DNA of 64,000 bases from Primulina eburnea (taxonomy: Eukaryota; Streptophyta; Magnoliopsida; Lamiales; Gesneriaceae), in the NCBI RefSeq assembly GCF_022965805.1, contig NC_133101.1, positions 20,741,054 through 20,805,053 of the forward strand. Direction: 5' to 3'. The notes beneath the pieces were generated by a model. That model saw only the letters and a list, made by a program, of their open reading frames with translations. It was not told the origin of the DNA and ran no database searches. This document shows, piece by piece, positions 31,637 through 43,269 of this stretch. Position 1 is the first letter of the stretch. Each line of letters opens with the position of its first letter. The position numbers and the translations under genes are program-made.

Positions 31637-32697
31637 CTGTCGAATAAAGAACACAAGAAATAGTGTGGATTGAAGGGACACAAGAAAATCCGAAGACAAA
31701 GATAACTTTTCGCAACAAATGAGTAATGAGAGCAGGACAAAAATTTATATTGTGCAAGGAAATATCAGTCAGTAAAGTTGTGCATCATCCATTCCTAAGT
31801 ATTTAAGCATATTCCTCCAACGGTAACATTTTATTGACCCGTAACCGCAGCCTCTTTCCAAATCAGAATTTACGCTCATCCAACGGTAACTTTCCGAGCC
31901 GGTGTAATCATAAAAAAAATCAGGCAGTGTGAAACGCCACATCGAATTAACCCCACTAACCGTTAGATAGCAATGTATTTCAAGATTGGGTTGGTCGGGG
32001 TTTTTGTTCGAATTTCATTTGTCAAGAACTGATAGCCCACTGGACATGATGAATTTACATAACAGCGATATGAGTAACTTAAAATTTATGCCTAAAATAT
32101 GATAAAAAATGAAACACCACAAGCATGTGATCAAATTGTGGTCTGTCTGTACGTGGGTGTTGGTAACACCGTTAGGCAACACTCACTGTTTTGACTCAAA
32201 CTTTCTTGAGAATGTTTACATCAGATATGGTAGCTCCCACTCTAGAAGAACGGTCTTCGTTGGTCTCCTCTAGGTAGCTTTTTCCGTCTGTAGTTTGACT
32301 TATAAGTGGTAGCTCCCACTCTAGAAGAACAGTCTTCATTGGACTCCTCTAGGTAGCTTTTTCCATTTTTTTCTAAACATTTAGTTTCATTTTTCTTCCC
32401 TTTTCTGTTTTTCACCTTTTTGCTCACCAAGTTTCCAAGTCATTTTCACATCAGTCATGACTATGTGATATGCGGGTAGCATAGTGACTTCGATTGAGCA
32501 TACACCACACCTTAAAGGATTTTGTTAGAAAGTTTGATTCTCAACTGAGAGCACACCATTCAGTAACCGACACTTTGTACAGACTTCACACAAAACAGAA
32601 TGAATGAAATATTCCTAGCATCCTAAAAATAAAATGCACATGCATGCTGGGTGTTGTCCATAGGTGTTGTAACACCCAGGACAACATCTGTGAGTGA
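31637..32697 (-). other. Copia spacer between pol and extra ORF
   Basis: Non-coding. It contains an ~80-bp direct repeat (ggtagctcccactctagaag at 32230 and 32310, each followed by cctctaggtagctttttcc). TGTTG/CAACA motifs occur near 32153-32190 and 32648-32690. On the minus strand it precedes the acceptor of the extra ORF. Confidence 0.6.
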
Positions 32698-35600
32698 TCA
32701 TTGTGTACACAAGCTGAGAGACTTCCTTAGATTGGAGAATCTCTCAAAATCCAATGGTTTTGTAAAGATATCAGCCAGTTGGTTCTCAGTTCCAACAAAT
32801 TCCATTCGAATCATACCCTTCTCAACCAAATCTCGAATAAAATGATGTCTAATGTCAATGTGTTTCGTTCGAGAGTGTTGTACTGGATTTTTTGAAATGT
32901 TAATTGCACTCGAATTGTCACAGTATACAATTAAGGTGTCACTGCTGAATCCATAATCGTTAATCATTTGATTCATCCACAAAAGTTGTGAACAACAACT
33001 AGCAGCCGCAACATATTCAGATTCAGCAGTGGACAAAGACACACAATTTTGCTTTCTGCTATACCATGACACCAAATTGTTACCAAGATAAAAACACCCA
33101 CCCGTGGTACTTTTCCTATCATCTAAGTTTCCAGCCCAGTCAGCATCACTAAATCCCACTAAATTGGTGTTTGTTTCTTTGGTGTACCATAGACCTAAGT
33201 CAACTGTTCCAGATATATATCGCAAAATTCTTTTGACAGCCTTTAGATGAGTGACTTTAGGATCAGCCTGGTATCTAGCACACAAACATACACTAAACAT
33301 GATGTCGGGACGACTCGCACTTAAGTAATGAAGACTGCCTATGATGCTGCGATACTGGGTGTTGTCAACACCTGCGGCAACATCATCTTTTGATAATTTT
33401 TCAGACGATCCCATTGGAGTTTTCATGTGTTTAGTGTTCTCAGCAGCAAATTTCTTTACCACATTCTTGGCATACTTGGATTGACATAGAAAGATACCAT
33501 CATGCATTTGTTTAATTTGTAGGCCAAGAAAGAAACTCAATTCCCCTACCATGCTCATTTCAAATGTGTTAGACATACAATTAACAAACTCAGTAACATG
33601 CTTTTGAGAGGAAGCACCAAAAATTATGTCATCCACATAAATTTGACACACAAGTATATCTTGCTTTGACTTTTTAATAAAAAGGGTTTTATCAACCTCA
33701 CCTCGTTTGAAGCCCAAGTCAAGCAAATATTCCGTAAGCTTACCATACCATGCCCGTGGAGCCTGTTTAAGCCCATACAGTGCCTTCTTCAACTTGTAGA
33801 CATGGTTCGGGTGGTGTCGATCTTCAAATCCTTTAGGTTGGTTTACATACGCTTCTTCTTTCAAAATGCCATTCAAAAATGCACTTTTCACATCCATTTG
33901 ATATAATTTTATGTCCATGTGACACGCAATAGCAAGCAACAGTCGGACTGATTCAATTCGAGCAACAGGGGCAAATGTCTCATCAAAATCAATTCCTTCA
34001 ATTTGAGTATACCCTTGAGCAACTAGCCTAGCTTTATTTCTTACAACAATTCCAGATTCATCAGTTTTGTTTTTAAAAATCCATTTTGTTCCAATAACAT
34101 TCACATTGTCGGGTCTGGGGACCAAATCCCACACATCATTCCTAACAAATTGTTCAAGTTCCTCATGCATCGCATCAACCCAAAATTCATCTTTTAAGGC
34201 TTCACTTATATTTTTGGGTTCAACGAGTGAAACAAAACAAGAGTGGCTTACTTGAGAGTACACGGAAGTCATGCATACTAGTCCCATCAATTTCCGATAG
34301 TCTACCTTCTCCTTTCTTCTAGTTTGCATTCCTTCAAATGTTTCTCCAATGATCTGAGATGATGGATGATTTTTCTGAATCTTGGTGGGAATGTCAATCC
34401 CATCATCGGTTATACCATCATCATTTTCAGTATTCTCTTCTGGTTCATCATTTGATTCTGCCAATGCAGGTGTTGTCTCAGGTGTTACAACACCGGGTCC
34501 AACATCTGTGTTAGGCAGTGTCTCACTTGTATTCAGGAGCCCATCAACTTGATCCTCGATTGTTTTTCCTGTTAGATCTGCAAGATCGTCAAACACAACG
34601 TTAATAGATTCCATAGTCGTTCTTGTTCTCAGATTATACATGCGATATGCACGACTATTGGATGAATAACCAAGAAATAAACATTTGTCACTTTTAGAGT
34701 CAAATTTTGCAAGATGTTCTCGATCATTCAAAACATAACATACACACCCAAAGACATGAAAATACTTGAGGTTTGGCCTCTTTCCCATGATGATTTCATA
34801 GGATGTCATAGTAGAACCACTCCTTAAGTACACACGATTTGAAATATGACATGCTGTGTTCAAGGCCTCGGCCCAAAATCTCTTTGAAATATTCTTAGAA
34901 CTTAACATGACCCTAGCCATTTCTTGCAGTGTTCTATTCTTCCTTTCGGCTATTCCGTTCTGTTGAGGAGTTTTAGGGGCCGAAAATTCATGAGTTATCC
35001 CTCTCTTTTCACAAAATGATACAAAGTGTGAGTTTTCAAATTCTTTACCATGATCGGTCCTTATCTTACCAACCCTCAGATTATGTAGATTAGTAATCTT
35101 AGCATGTAATTTCTTGAAAGCATCAAATGTATCGGATTTTTCTCTAAGAAATCTTACCCAAGTAAAGCGAGAGAAATCATCCACACAAACACATGAATAC
35201 TTCTTACCTCCAAGACTTTCCACTTCCATTGGACCCATAAGATCCATGTGCAAGAGCTCAAGACACCGTGTTGTCCCAAAGTGTTGCAACACTTGGTGGG
35301 GAACACGTGTTTGCTTACCTTTTTGACATGCACCACAAACATACGGAATTCCAGAGGATAAATTAGGCATACCTCTCACAGCATCGTACTTACCAAGATT
35401 CTTTAATGTCTTGAAGTTTGCATGTCCTAATTTTTGATGCCACATGTTTAATTCGCTCACCTTTGAATGATTGCTCACTATGTCTTCTCCAAGTTGATAG
35501 CAATTATCAGCAGACCTAGTACCTGTCAAAATGCGAGTATTAGTCTTATCAAACACTTCACAATTGTCTTTATCAAACTTAACATGCAAACCGTCGTCAC

Positions 35601-35901
35601 AAAGTTGACTTATGCTTATTAAGTTTGAGTTAAGCCCTTCGACATAGAGCACATTGTGTAGATTAGGCAATCCATCAACATTCAAGGTTCCTTTCCCAGC
35701 AATTCTTCCTTTAGCACCACCACTATATGTCACATGACCACTCCTTAGTTCAACAAAGTCAATCAAGTGGTCTTTAGAACCTGTCATGTGGCGCGAGCAG
35801 CCACTGTCAAAGTACCATATTCCTGCAATGTTAGTCTTTAATGAAGTATAAATAACAGAGCATTGAATCTGTGCCTTTGGTACCCGAACCTTTTTTACCA
35901 T
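32698..35901 (-). CDS. Copia pol polyprotein (PR-INT-RT-RH)
   Basis: One open frame of 1067 aa. Protease [11 protein letters not shown] has the catalytic Asp at 32. The GAG-pre-integrase HHCC finger uses H155, H160, C189 and C192. Integrase DDE is D220, D283 and E319. RT spans ~600-780 with [18 protein letters not shown] and YVDD at 755-758. RNase H contains [18 protein letters not shown] and VYCDNSSAI, and the end is LADIFTKPL. All catalytic residues I could check are present, so pol itself looks functional. The domain order INT before RT defines Copia. It follows the truncated gag in another phase. Variable linkers carry copies of a recurrent TGTTG/CAACA motif. Confidence 0.96.
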   Translation of the reverse strand: MVKKVRVPKAQIQCSVIYTSLKTNIAGIWYFDSGCSRHMTGSKDHLIDFVELRSGHVTYSGGAKGRIAGKGTLNVDGLPNLHNVLYVEGLNSNLISISQLCDDGLHVKFDKDNCEVFDKTNTRILTGTRSADNCYQLGEDIVSNHSKVSELNMWHQKLGHANFKTLKNLGKYDAVRGMPNLSSGIPYVCGACQKGKQTRVPHQVLQHFGTTRCLELLHMDLMGPMEVESLGGKKYSCVCVDDFSRFTWVRFLREKSDTFDAFKKLHAKITNLHNLRVGKIRTDHGKEFENSHFVSFCEKRGITHEFSAPKTPQQNGIAERKNRTLQEMARVMLSSKNISKRFWAEALNTACHISNRVYLRSGSTMTSYEIIMGKRPNLKYFHVFGCVCYVLNDREHLAKFDSKSDKCLFLGYSSNSRAYRMYNLRTRTTMESINVVFDDLADLTGKTIEDQVDGLLNTSETLPNTDVGPGVVTPETTPALAESNDEPEENTENDDGITDDGIDIPTKIQKNHPSSQIIGETFEGMQTRRKEKVDYRKLMGLVCMTSVYSQVSHSCFVSLVEPKNISEALKDEFWVDAMHEELEQFVRNDVWDLVPRPDNVNVIGTKWIFKNKTDESGIVVRNKARLVAQGYTQIEGIDFDETFAPVARIESVRLLLAIACHMDIKLYQMDVKSAFLNGILKEEAYVNQPKGFEDRHHPNHVYKLKKALYGLKQAPRAWYGKLTEYLLDLGFKRGEVDKTLFIKKSKQDILVCQIYVDDIIFGASSQKHVTEFVNCMSNTFEMSMVGELSFFLGLQIKQMHDGIFLCQSKYAKNVVKKFAAENTKHMKTPMGSSEKLSKDDVAAGVDNTQYRSIIGSLHYLSASRPDIMFSVCLCARYQADPKVTHLKAVKRILRYISGTVDLGLWYTKETNTNLVGFSDADWAGNLDDRKSTTGGCFYLGNNLVSWYSRKQNCVSLSTAESEYVAAASCCSQLLWMNQMINDYGFSSDTLIVYCDNSSAINISKNPVQHSRTKHIDIRHHFIRDLVEKGMIRMEFVGTENQLADIFTKPLDFERFSNLRKSLSLCTQ

Positions 35902-36358
35902 CGGTTTTCTGTTGGCAGTGTTGCGCCGGGTGTTGTACCCAAACCTTGTCCTCCATTCTCAAACTTTCGAACTTTGATGTCACCATTCTTAGCCTAGTTT
36001 TTCGCACACTTGCAGATCCTTCACAGTGTTTTTGGAGTATCTCCCAAGCATCTTTGGCGCATACACTGGTGGTGATTAAATTAAACATCCTTGTGTCAAC
36101 AGATGAAAATATAGCATTGAGAGCCTTGGAATTGTAGTTTGAAGATTGCACTTCATCGACAGTCCATGCACTTTCAGGTTTGAGCCATGTGTCTCCATCA
36201 GCATCCTCGAGTTTCGGTGGACTCCAACCATCAAGTACACGTTGCCAAGCTCTTTCATCAATGGATTTAATAAAAACCCTCATCTTAACTTTCCACAGTG
36301 CATAGTTTGATCCATCCAACACGGGAGGCCTAAAAACAGTATTTGTTGATCCTTCCAT
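35831..36358 (-). CDS. Copia gag, truncated
   Basis: It starts [32 protein letters not shown], the canonical Copia gag opening, then [26 protein letters not shown] and [24 protein letters not shown], the UBN2 core. After about residue 138 the reading switches abruptly to [10 protein letters not shown] and non-gag sequence. The zinc-knuckle half is missing, although gags in this lineage are usually several hundred residues longer. The junction lies at ctttg/tac next to two TGTTG-type motifs (35911-35935), suggesting deletion by short-repeat recombination. The protein can hardly make a functional capsid, so mobility would need another copy's gag. Confidence 0.88.
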   Translation of the reverse strand: MEGSTNTVFRPPVLDGSNYALWKVKMRVFIKSIDERAWQRVLDGWSPPKLEDADGDTWLKPESAWTVDEVQSSNYNSKALNAIFSSVDTRMFNLITTSVCAKDAWEILQKHCEGSASVRKTRLRMVTSKFESLRMEDKVWVQHPAQHCQQKTDGKKGSGTKGTDSMLCYLYFIKD

Positions 36359-36432
36359 AATTCCTTTTCACTCTGAAAACAAAACAAAACAGGATCTCAC
36401 TTAGTAACGTCAAGTGGAAGCTCTGATACCAA

Positions 36433-37219
36433 TTGAAAGTTGAGTTTCCACAGTGCGAACGTGACGAGGGTGAATGTTGTGTGTATCAGAATGTAGGTGT
36501 TGTTCGTAGGTGTTGTAACACCCACGACAACATGCAGCGGAAATTATACTTTTAACACACTAACATGTAACTGGAACAATAGTAATACGAGAGACGAGTC
36601 AGTTAATTATGCACAAGTATAAAATACTTGTGCGGTGCCTTAGGGCAAAATAATTCACTAGAAAAACTTGTAAGTTTACAAAAACCAATACTAGTGAAAG
36701 AATAAAACAACTCCCGTAACAAGGTGAGTAACAAATTGCATCCTAAACCTCTAACAAACCGTATAATCAAAACAATATGAGATGCATCAACTGAGAAGTG
36801 AAAGATCTTCAAAACTCAACACTCTAATCAAAACAGTGATTAGGTGTTGTCTTCAGATGTTGTCAGCACTTCACAGCAACAAGCTTTCAACGACACGAGA
36901 TTTGCTATTCTCGGAAACCGTCTCTGCGTATCAATTCGTCTCTGACTTCCAAAAATCACCAGCCCCGAGTTCAATATCGTCTCCTCTTATTTATACCCAC
37001 TTCATCCTTTTTCCTATTAAACATGGAAAACCAATTTCATTAGGAAACAAACTCTATTGAAAATAAGCATAATATATCTTATAGATAATATCTTGAGTCT
37101 TTTGAATCCACACGAAATCATACTCCAGAAAGACAAAAATACTACGGATATTATCAAAAGGAAAGTAATTGATAAGGAAAATATATCAAGGAATAAATCA
37201 AGGAATAAAATTCCTTTCA
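36433..37219 (-). repeat. 5' LTR of Copia element
   Basis: 787 bp. It contains the palindromic stretch gcacaagtataaaatacttgtgc (positions 36611-36633 spanning arms gcacaagtat and atacttgtgc), which the 3' LTR has partly lost. It also carries the ggtgttgtaacaccc motif near 36508-36525. Confidence 0.92.
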
Positions 37220-39057
37220 AATACAATGATGGTAATGAAAAATATTTGTATGAGGACTATTTTGATCGAACTTTTGTCTTTGATGATCATTGTTGCAACA
37301 ATGAGGTATTCGAAGATGTGAATAATGTTTGTTCAAATCAGAAATAGAAATAAATAATGTGCTCAGTTGGGAAAATGAAGAGCACATGGCTGAGGTGCAT
37401 GTGGATGATAATGTCTTCATTCAGCAAAATGATATCAAGCACATTGTTATGCATTCAGATGATACTGAGATTCATGTGCATGCTAGTAATGATATATATT
37501 CATTCACTGATGGTTCTAACCTCTATATTGGTCAGGAGTTTCCAAACAAGAATATCGTGAAAAAATAATTACCCAAAATTTCGTTGAACTCTTTTTTTGA
37601 GTTTGAAAGTGTGAAATATTCCCCTAGTGTATATGCGGTTCATTGTGTAAGTAAAGGTTTCAGCAGGAGAATTTGGACTTCAAAACGTGACAACGAAACA
37701 CATTTTGAGATTCGTAGGAAGGCATAGAAAAAACCAACAAGCAAGCTCATCTGTAGTTTATGACATGTTGGTAGAGAACTTTCAGGGGCAACAAATGACA
37801 CCTCAACCGAAATCTGTTATGACAATGATGCGGAATCAGGGGGTTGATGTTACCTATTACAAAGCTTGGAAAGGCAAACAATTTGCTCACGATATCTTTA
37901 GAGGTGATCTGGAAAAAAAGTTTTGTTCTTCTTCCTTCTTATTTGAAGATGGTACATAAAATTAATCCAGGTAGCATAACAGATTTAGTAGTAGATGAGC
38001 ATAATTGATTCAAGTACAGGTTCTTAGCATATGGTGCTTCTGTGAGGGGATATAGATGTATGAGCAAAGTCGTACTATCGATGATACATGGTTGAAAGGA
38101 AAGTATGATGACACTTTACTCGTGGCTTCAGCACAAGATAGAGATTTTCACCAGCATCCATTGGCTTGGGGTGGTGTTGATGTAGAATCCACTGTTTCAT
38201 GGAGTTGATTTTTGATGAAGCTCTTGGAAATAGTACCTGACGAGGGAGAGTTGTTGATTATCTCAGAAAGAAATCTGAGGATCATTGCGGTAGTTTCTAT
38301 GGTTTATAAAGATGCGCATAATGGTCATTGTATATGACACTTATCTCAAAATATGAAAAATCATTGCAGGAAAAAGGTTGTATAGAAATGTTTATGCGTT
38401 TAGCAAAAATTTATAAGAAAACTAACTTTGATGTGGAGTATGAAAAATTTAAGAAAATATATCTCGACGATGCAAAATTTTTGGATGAAAATGATTCCGT
38501 GGATCAATGGAATCGAGCATACAACCCAATATCTCGTTATAACATAATGACAATAAATGTATAAGAGTCAATATATTCGAGACTACGCGAGGAAAGACAG
38601 CTTCCAATCATTGCACTGTTAGATTCTGTGCAGAGATTGACAACATCTTGGTTTTCGAGATATCGCGATGCATATGTAGCTTTTACCACAAATTTCACTC
38701 CGACCGTTGAGTCAATTATTCGTGAAAGGTTTAATAGTGCTCGGGGCTATCAAGTTACGATTTGGGTCGCCTTGAGTTTGATGTCTGAAGTGCTACACAT
38801 ATTGCTATCGTGGATTTGGAGTCCAAAAGATGATCATGTCGAGAATTTGATATGGACATGATTCCATGTTCCCACGCATTTGCATTGAGTTGCTTTTCTA
38901 ATGTTGATTTTTATCATTTTTTCTCAGAATATTACTCCATTATGATACGATCGTTAGCGTATTTTGAGACAATTTATCCTGTTCCGGATCAACATGAGTG
39001 GCCAGATATTGACATGTTAGTGTTACCCCCTGATATCAAGAGAATATGTTAAATATA
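37220..39057 (+). pseudogene. MuDR-type transposase pseudogene, 3' part
   Basis: This continues the protein interrupted at 28692. Recognisable pieces in shifting frames: VVYDMLVENFQGQQMTPQPKSVMTMMRNQGVDVTYYKAWKGKQ (37740-37890), TWLKGKYDDTLLVASAQDRDFHQHPLAWGGVDVES (the MULE transposase core, ~38085-38190), VPDEGELLIISERN, NSARGYQV, and a SWIM finger SCREFDMDMIPCSHAFAL (~38840-38890) followed by YPVPDQHEWPD. Several frameshifts and stops make it inactive. This is the MuDR/SWIM type, distinct from the intact FAR1-type transposase at 4.2-6.7 kb. Confidence 0.85.
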
Positions 39058-39077
39058 TTATCTCCATATATTCATAA

Positions 39078-39107
39078 CACACACAATGTGTGTGCCTCGC
39101 TGGCTAG
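39078..39107 (+). mobile_element. Helitron-like 3' terminus (plus strand)
   Basis: A GC-neutral hairpin cacacac-aat-gtgtgtg (39078-39094) is followed by cctcgctgg and CTAG (39104-39107), then T. A short hairpin about 10 nt before CTRR is the Helitron 3' signature. A sister end lies at 41966 on the other strand. The 5' end was not found. Confidence 0.55.
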
Positions 39108-40498
39108 TATAAATGAAGTACCGAGGCCGCTATTGCCATTATTTCATCATTTCATCTCCATAACATAATTTTTCTCATTTTTTATTTTATTTTTTTTAAA
39201 AATAAAACCCACCTATACAGAATCACATTAGGTGTTGTGTGTTTTTTTTTTTTTCCGAATCCTATTATATTAAGGAATATAGCTCATAATATGATCATCA
39301 TTAAATCATTTCGATTGTAGTGAATGATTAATTCTTTTTAGGTAATTTACTAAATCGAATTAATTTTTCATAAAAATTTGAGTAAGTAAATTAGATTCGA
39401 ACAAAAATAAAAAAATAAAACATTTAAATCAAAATATCTTTAAAAAATAATAAATGTTTCTAATTTTAAGATTCCAAGTTGGACAAAACGAAGAGAGTAT
39501 TTGGCTTTAAGCTTGAAAACAACTTATAAGCTCTTAAAATTTGTTAAACAATAATTTTCCAAATTGTTTATAAGCTGTTAAAATAAATTTTTTGATAACG
39601 TATAAGTTGGTTTTTAAAAAAAATTATGACCCTATTTCTTTTTCTAACGTTTTACATCTCAAAAAAATATTTTACTATCTTATATAGTTTCATCTATTAG
39701 GACATTAGTAGAATTTCCCTGATTTACTTTGCATATTCACAAGCAAGGAAGCTCACGTACAGCTCGCTAACAGGGCTCGATCTGCTCCTTTCTTCATGTT
39801 CCAGCCTCTATGACCGTTGTCAAGAACTCAACTACCTTCTACGGTGGTTGCTGCTCTGATCCTGGTGACTGCACGATCTGATTCTGGTGAGGAAAGAAGG
39901 GTGATGGGTTTGGGGAAGAAAAGGAGCTACGCATCGTCACTTTTCTTTTGGAGATAATAGGGTTGTTTTCTCTTTTCTTTTAATTTGGGGAAAAGTTAAA
40001 GTCAACTTTTTTTACTTCATTAAATTTAAATTTAAATTTCTTAGTTCATCAATACAACTCTGTCGAAGTAAAATGTTACAAAAAATTAGAAGTGAAGCAA
40101 GTATTTTTAAAATTTTGAAGTAAAAATAATATTTTATTTCGCTGGTGTTTTTACCAAAATTGATTGATGTTGATTGATATATATTGCTTCATAATTAATA
40201 ATCGTCGAAGTAACAATGACAAAGTAAAACTAAAATTCTACTAGTGGGATTTGGTCTTTCACATCACTTTTGCAAACCCACACATTTGAATAAATTTAAT
40301 AAAAAAAAATTTCTACCCACTTTTTCCACGACATCACGTTCTTGAATTACGGTAATTGTATTCCACTTTTTAAAATTTTATCATATACAACATGTGTTTC
40401 AAAATTTTTAGAAGTGATATAACTAAATTTTATGTCTCATTCATTTTGTATATTATTATAAAAAAAATTAAATACTAAGAATAAAAATAAAACATACA
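39108..40498. other. AT-rich intergenic DNA
   Basis: No supported gene. A more GC-balanced stretch at 39725-39960 shows no motif I recognise. Confidence 0.5.
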
Positions 40499-40759
40499 TA
40501 TGCAACTAGGGATTTCAATGGGTCCGGGTTTTACCCAGACTCGCAATAGACCCGCGTATATGGGTTGGGTTTGGGCATAATAAATGGGTCATGGGGCGGG
40601 TCTCGGATCCAATTTTTCAGACCCGTCCGAATATGGGACGGGTCATGGGTCTTATGATATTCGTCCCATATATGTGGATATAAATATTCTAGAGTTTTAG
40701 TTTTATTAATTTTCATTTTTTAGTAGCCCACCTCAATAATAACGATCTTAATTATTTCT

Positions 40760-40879
40760 ATGTCAACTGTTGAATTTGAATCTTCTTTTAGCAATAGTAG
40801 AAGAATAGTTGGTCTTCATCTTAGTAGACTTAATCCAACGACTTTGGAGGCATTGATGTGCTCGCGAAGATGGTTGTGA
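40760..40879 (+). pseudogene. hAT transposase C-terminal dimerisation remnant
   Basis: The short frame STVEFESSFSNSRRIVGLHLSRLNPTTLEALMCSRRWL follows the hAT C-terminal pattern (S.SE..FS..GR....R..L.P.T.EALIC...WL) and ends with a stop right after WL, as intact hAT proteins often do. The rest of the transposase is gone. Confidence 0.82.
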
Positions 40880-41491
40880 GGTGAGGTGAAAGGTAAATAA
40901 ATTACAGTTTTATTTTGTTATTGTACTTTCATTTTAATTTTTTTTATTGTACTTTCTCTCTTTAAATTACATTTTTTTACAATTTCAAATTACAGTTTTA
41001 TTTTTTCAATGTACTTTTTCTATTTAATTTTGTAGTTAATTCTTCAAGTAGTTTGCCAACTTGTCCTACCATTCTTGATGAAGAGGAAATGATCCCGAAG
41101 AATGTGTATGAAATATTACCTACTCGTTGATTTTATATTGATCTGTTTAAATTATGTTATGACTTATTTTTGGGGATGTCGAGATTTTTTTGGAGAGTTA
41201 GTAACTTTTTTATGTAATTCTTTATGTCGTGAAAATACTTTGTTTGTTATTATTAAGTGTAGTCGAAGACATGAATTAATTTTCCACAATATTGTATTTA
41301 GATGTATGTCTGTTTCATAATTCAGTCATGTGAGAAGAAAGATTATGTTTTTATTTTAAAAAAATTCGGGTCTCACGGGTCTATCCTGTCCGGTTTCGTA
41401 TTCGAGGTAGAGTGGGTTCGAAGAATATTTAACCAGGGTGGGGCGGGTAATGAGTCAAAGTTTTTTTCATGGGGAGGGTCTTGGGCTTGAC

Positions 41492-41684
41492 AAAAACTTG
41501 TGTGAGACGGTCTCACGGGTCATATTTGTGAGACGGATATCATATTTGGGTCATCCATGAAAAAATATTACTTTTTATGCTAAGATTATTACTTTTTATT
41601 GTGAATATGGGTAGGGTTGACCCGTCTCACAGATTAAGATCCGTAAGACAATCTCACATGAGACCTACTCATTGGGTTTAGCCA
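41492..41684 (+). mobile_element. MITE, copy 2 (gagacggtctcac family)
   Basis: Same family as 26816-26997, in the opposite orientation. Ends are tgtgagacggtctcac and gacaatctcacatgagac; the core tttgggtcatccatgaaaaa is shared. It interrupts the hAT 3' end: sequence before (gggcttgacaaaa) and after (gggtttagccaaa) still belongs to the hAT terminus. Confidence 0.8.
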
Positions 41685-41965
41685 AACCCTCCCCATACCC
41701 GCTCCATTCACATCACTATATGTAACACATGATATAAATATACTTGTTACACATGCAAAAAGGTGCGATGAAATAGTATTACATCATTTTTGATAATTTT
41801 GACAATAATAAAATCTTATAATATCAAACACATCATTTTCTTTAAATTATTAAAAATAAGTTTATAAAAACATTTTAATAATTTATTTTTAAAATAAATT
41901 TGACCCGACCAGTTTATAAACTTCTAAAATAACTTATAAACAACCACCAAAATGAATAATAAATA

Positions 41966-41994
41966 CTAGCTACTCTGCACACGCGGTGCGTGTG
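41966..41994 (-). mobile_element. Helitron-like 3' terminus (minus strand)
   Basis: On the minus strand the hairpin cacacgc-acc-gcgtgtg (41994-41978) is followed by cagagtag and CTAG (41969-41966), then T. It has the same layout as the plus-strand end at 39107. The body would extend rightwards from 41966; its 5' TC end was not identified. Confidence 0.55.
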
Positions 41995-42705
41995 TGTACA
42001 ATTTTTTTTATAATTATTTATGGATTAAAATGAAATTTGACAAATTATCGAGGTACTAAAGTGCTATTTGAATAATTGTAATAAAAAAATAAAAACAAAA
42101 ATGTTTTTTGAAATTAAAAAAAAACAAAAATGTAATTTTGATATCAAATAGGGGCAAAATAGGGAAACCAAAAAACAGATCAAAGACATCAAAAACAGTT
42201 ATTCTAATATGCTTAAACTTAATAAATAGTAAAAGATGACTGTGTTTGGCACGTTGTGTCAATTCCTTAGACAGTCACGTAACAAACGACCAATCATTTT
42301 ACTTGACTCCTTTTGTCATCGTTATGTCTTCAAATTATAGTAATGTATTTATAAAAATTATAGTAATGTATTTAGAATATAATTTTTATATAATAATTAT
42401 TTATGGTCTTTTAAATTTTAAAGATGGTAGGATTTTAAAGTTTTATGAGAATAATTTTGTTAAAGAAATTTTTGTGAACGTTATGATTTATGTGTGAGTC
42501 TCGTTTACTCAATAAATATCTGTGATTTCATCAATATATTTTGTGTTTCTATAATAGTTTATTTATCAATGTTTTTTTATAATATTATTTTGGCGTGAAA
42601 TCAAATATGAATTTTTTTTGGTTGACAAACAAAATTAAGAATTTTTGTTTATAATTAGTTAGAATGATTTTTTTAATATGGTTGTTTAACTTTTTTTCAT
42701 TCAGC

Positions 42706-42753
<48 letters not shown>

Positions 42754-42785
42754 ATAATAAGAAATATGAATATTTGAATAATCAT
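41995..42785. other. AT-rich intergenic DNA with (TTA)n
   Basis: No gene seen. A (TTA)n microsatellite lies at about 42707-42742. A TATATAATAA run at 42751-42760 could serve as the TATA element of the downstream gene. Confidence 0.5.
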
Positions 42786-42911
42786 CTTCTTGGAGTAAAG
42801 CACAAGACCATCCCTCCACTTGCTCCAATCAATTCCCCACTCCAAAATCCCTTCCACTCGCCAATTCCAGAGTCCAATTGCTTGCTGCTCGATCGAGACT
42901 GTCTTTTGCGG
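42786..42911 (+). other. Inferred 5'-UTR exon of PGM-like gene
   Basis: A C/T-rich, non-AT-biased stretch ends in tttgcgg|gtaagt, a strong donor. The matching acceptor (ccaattgcag) at 44612 is two bases before the coding ATG, implying a ~1.7-kb intron in the 5' UTR. The exon start is estimated. Confidence 0.55.
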
Positions 42912-43269
42912 GTAAGTTATTAAAAGTTATTTCTCCTTTGGAGCATCGTGTACTGTGTCTATGTTTGTTGTGTTGATTATCTTTTAATGTTTTTCTTTTT
43001 TATTGTTTTTGTGATTGTTTTCTTGATTTTTTGGTGTGCCGCTTGTTTGCATTATGTTTCCTTTTTCGATGAATTGGGTTCTGATTCATTTGGAACTGGA
43101 ATCTTCACTCTTGTTTGTGTCTGTTGTTTATATTGTACATTCTAGTGTTGGCGAGTTAATAATTTGTATTGGATTTTTAAATACCACGAGAGGAATTGGA
43201 TTTCGCTGGAGAATTTATCTGTGGTTTGTGTTTGTGCCAAAAAAGTTAAATTGGGCCCTATTAGTTTGG

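Larger units (their letters stand above)
28693..37219 (-). mobile_element. Copia (SIRE-like) retrotransposon, young
   Basis: The 8527-bp element on the minus strand has LTRs 36433-37219 (5') and 28693-29467 (3'), TGAAAGTTGAG...TTCCTTTCA, and a perfect duplication AATAC at 28688-28692 and 37220-37224. The primer site ttggtatcagagc adjoins the 5' LTR (36432-36420). Order on the minus strand: truncated gag, complete pol in Copia order (PR-INT-RT-RH), then an extra 3' ORF, as in the SIRE/Maximus lineage. The LTRs differ by only a handful of substitutions and one 12-13-bp indel, so the insertion is recent. It sits inside the MuDR pseudogene. Confidence 0.93.
40507..41718 (+). mobile_element. Decayed hAT element with nested MITE
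   Basis: The ends TAGGGATTTCAATGGG (40507) and CCATTCACATCACTA (to 41718) are imperfect inverted repeats. The flanks TATGCAAC (40499-40506) and TATGTAAC (41719-41726) are an 8-bp duplication with one mismatch. Subterminal regions are rich in gggtc/gacccg words, typical of hAT ends. A C-terminal transposase remnant is inside, and a MITE lies within the 3' end. Confidence 0.8.
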
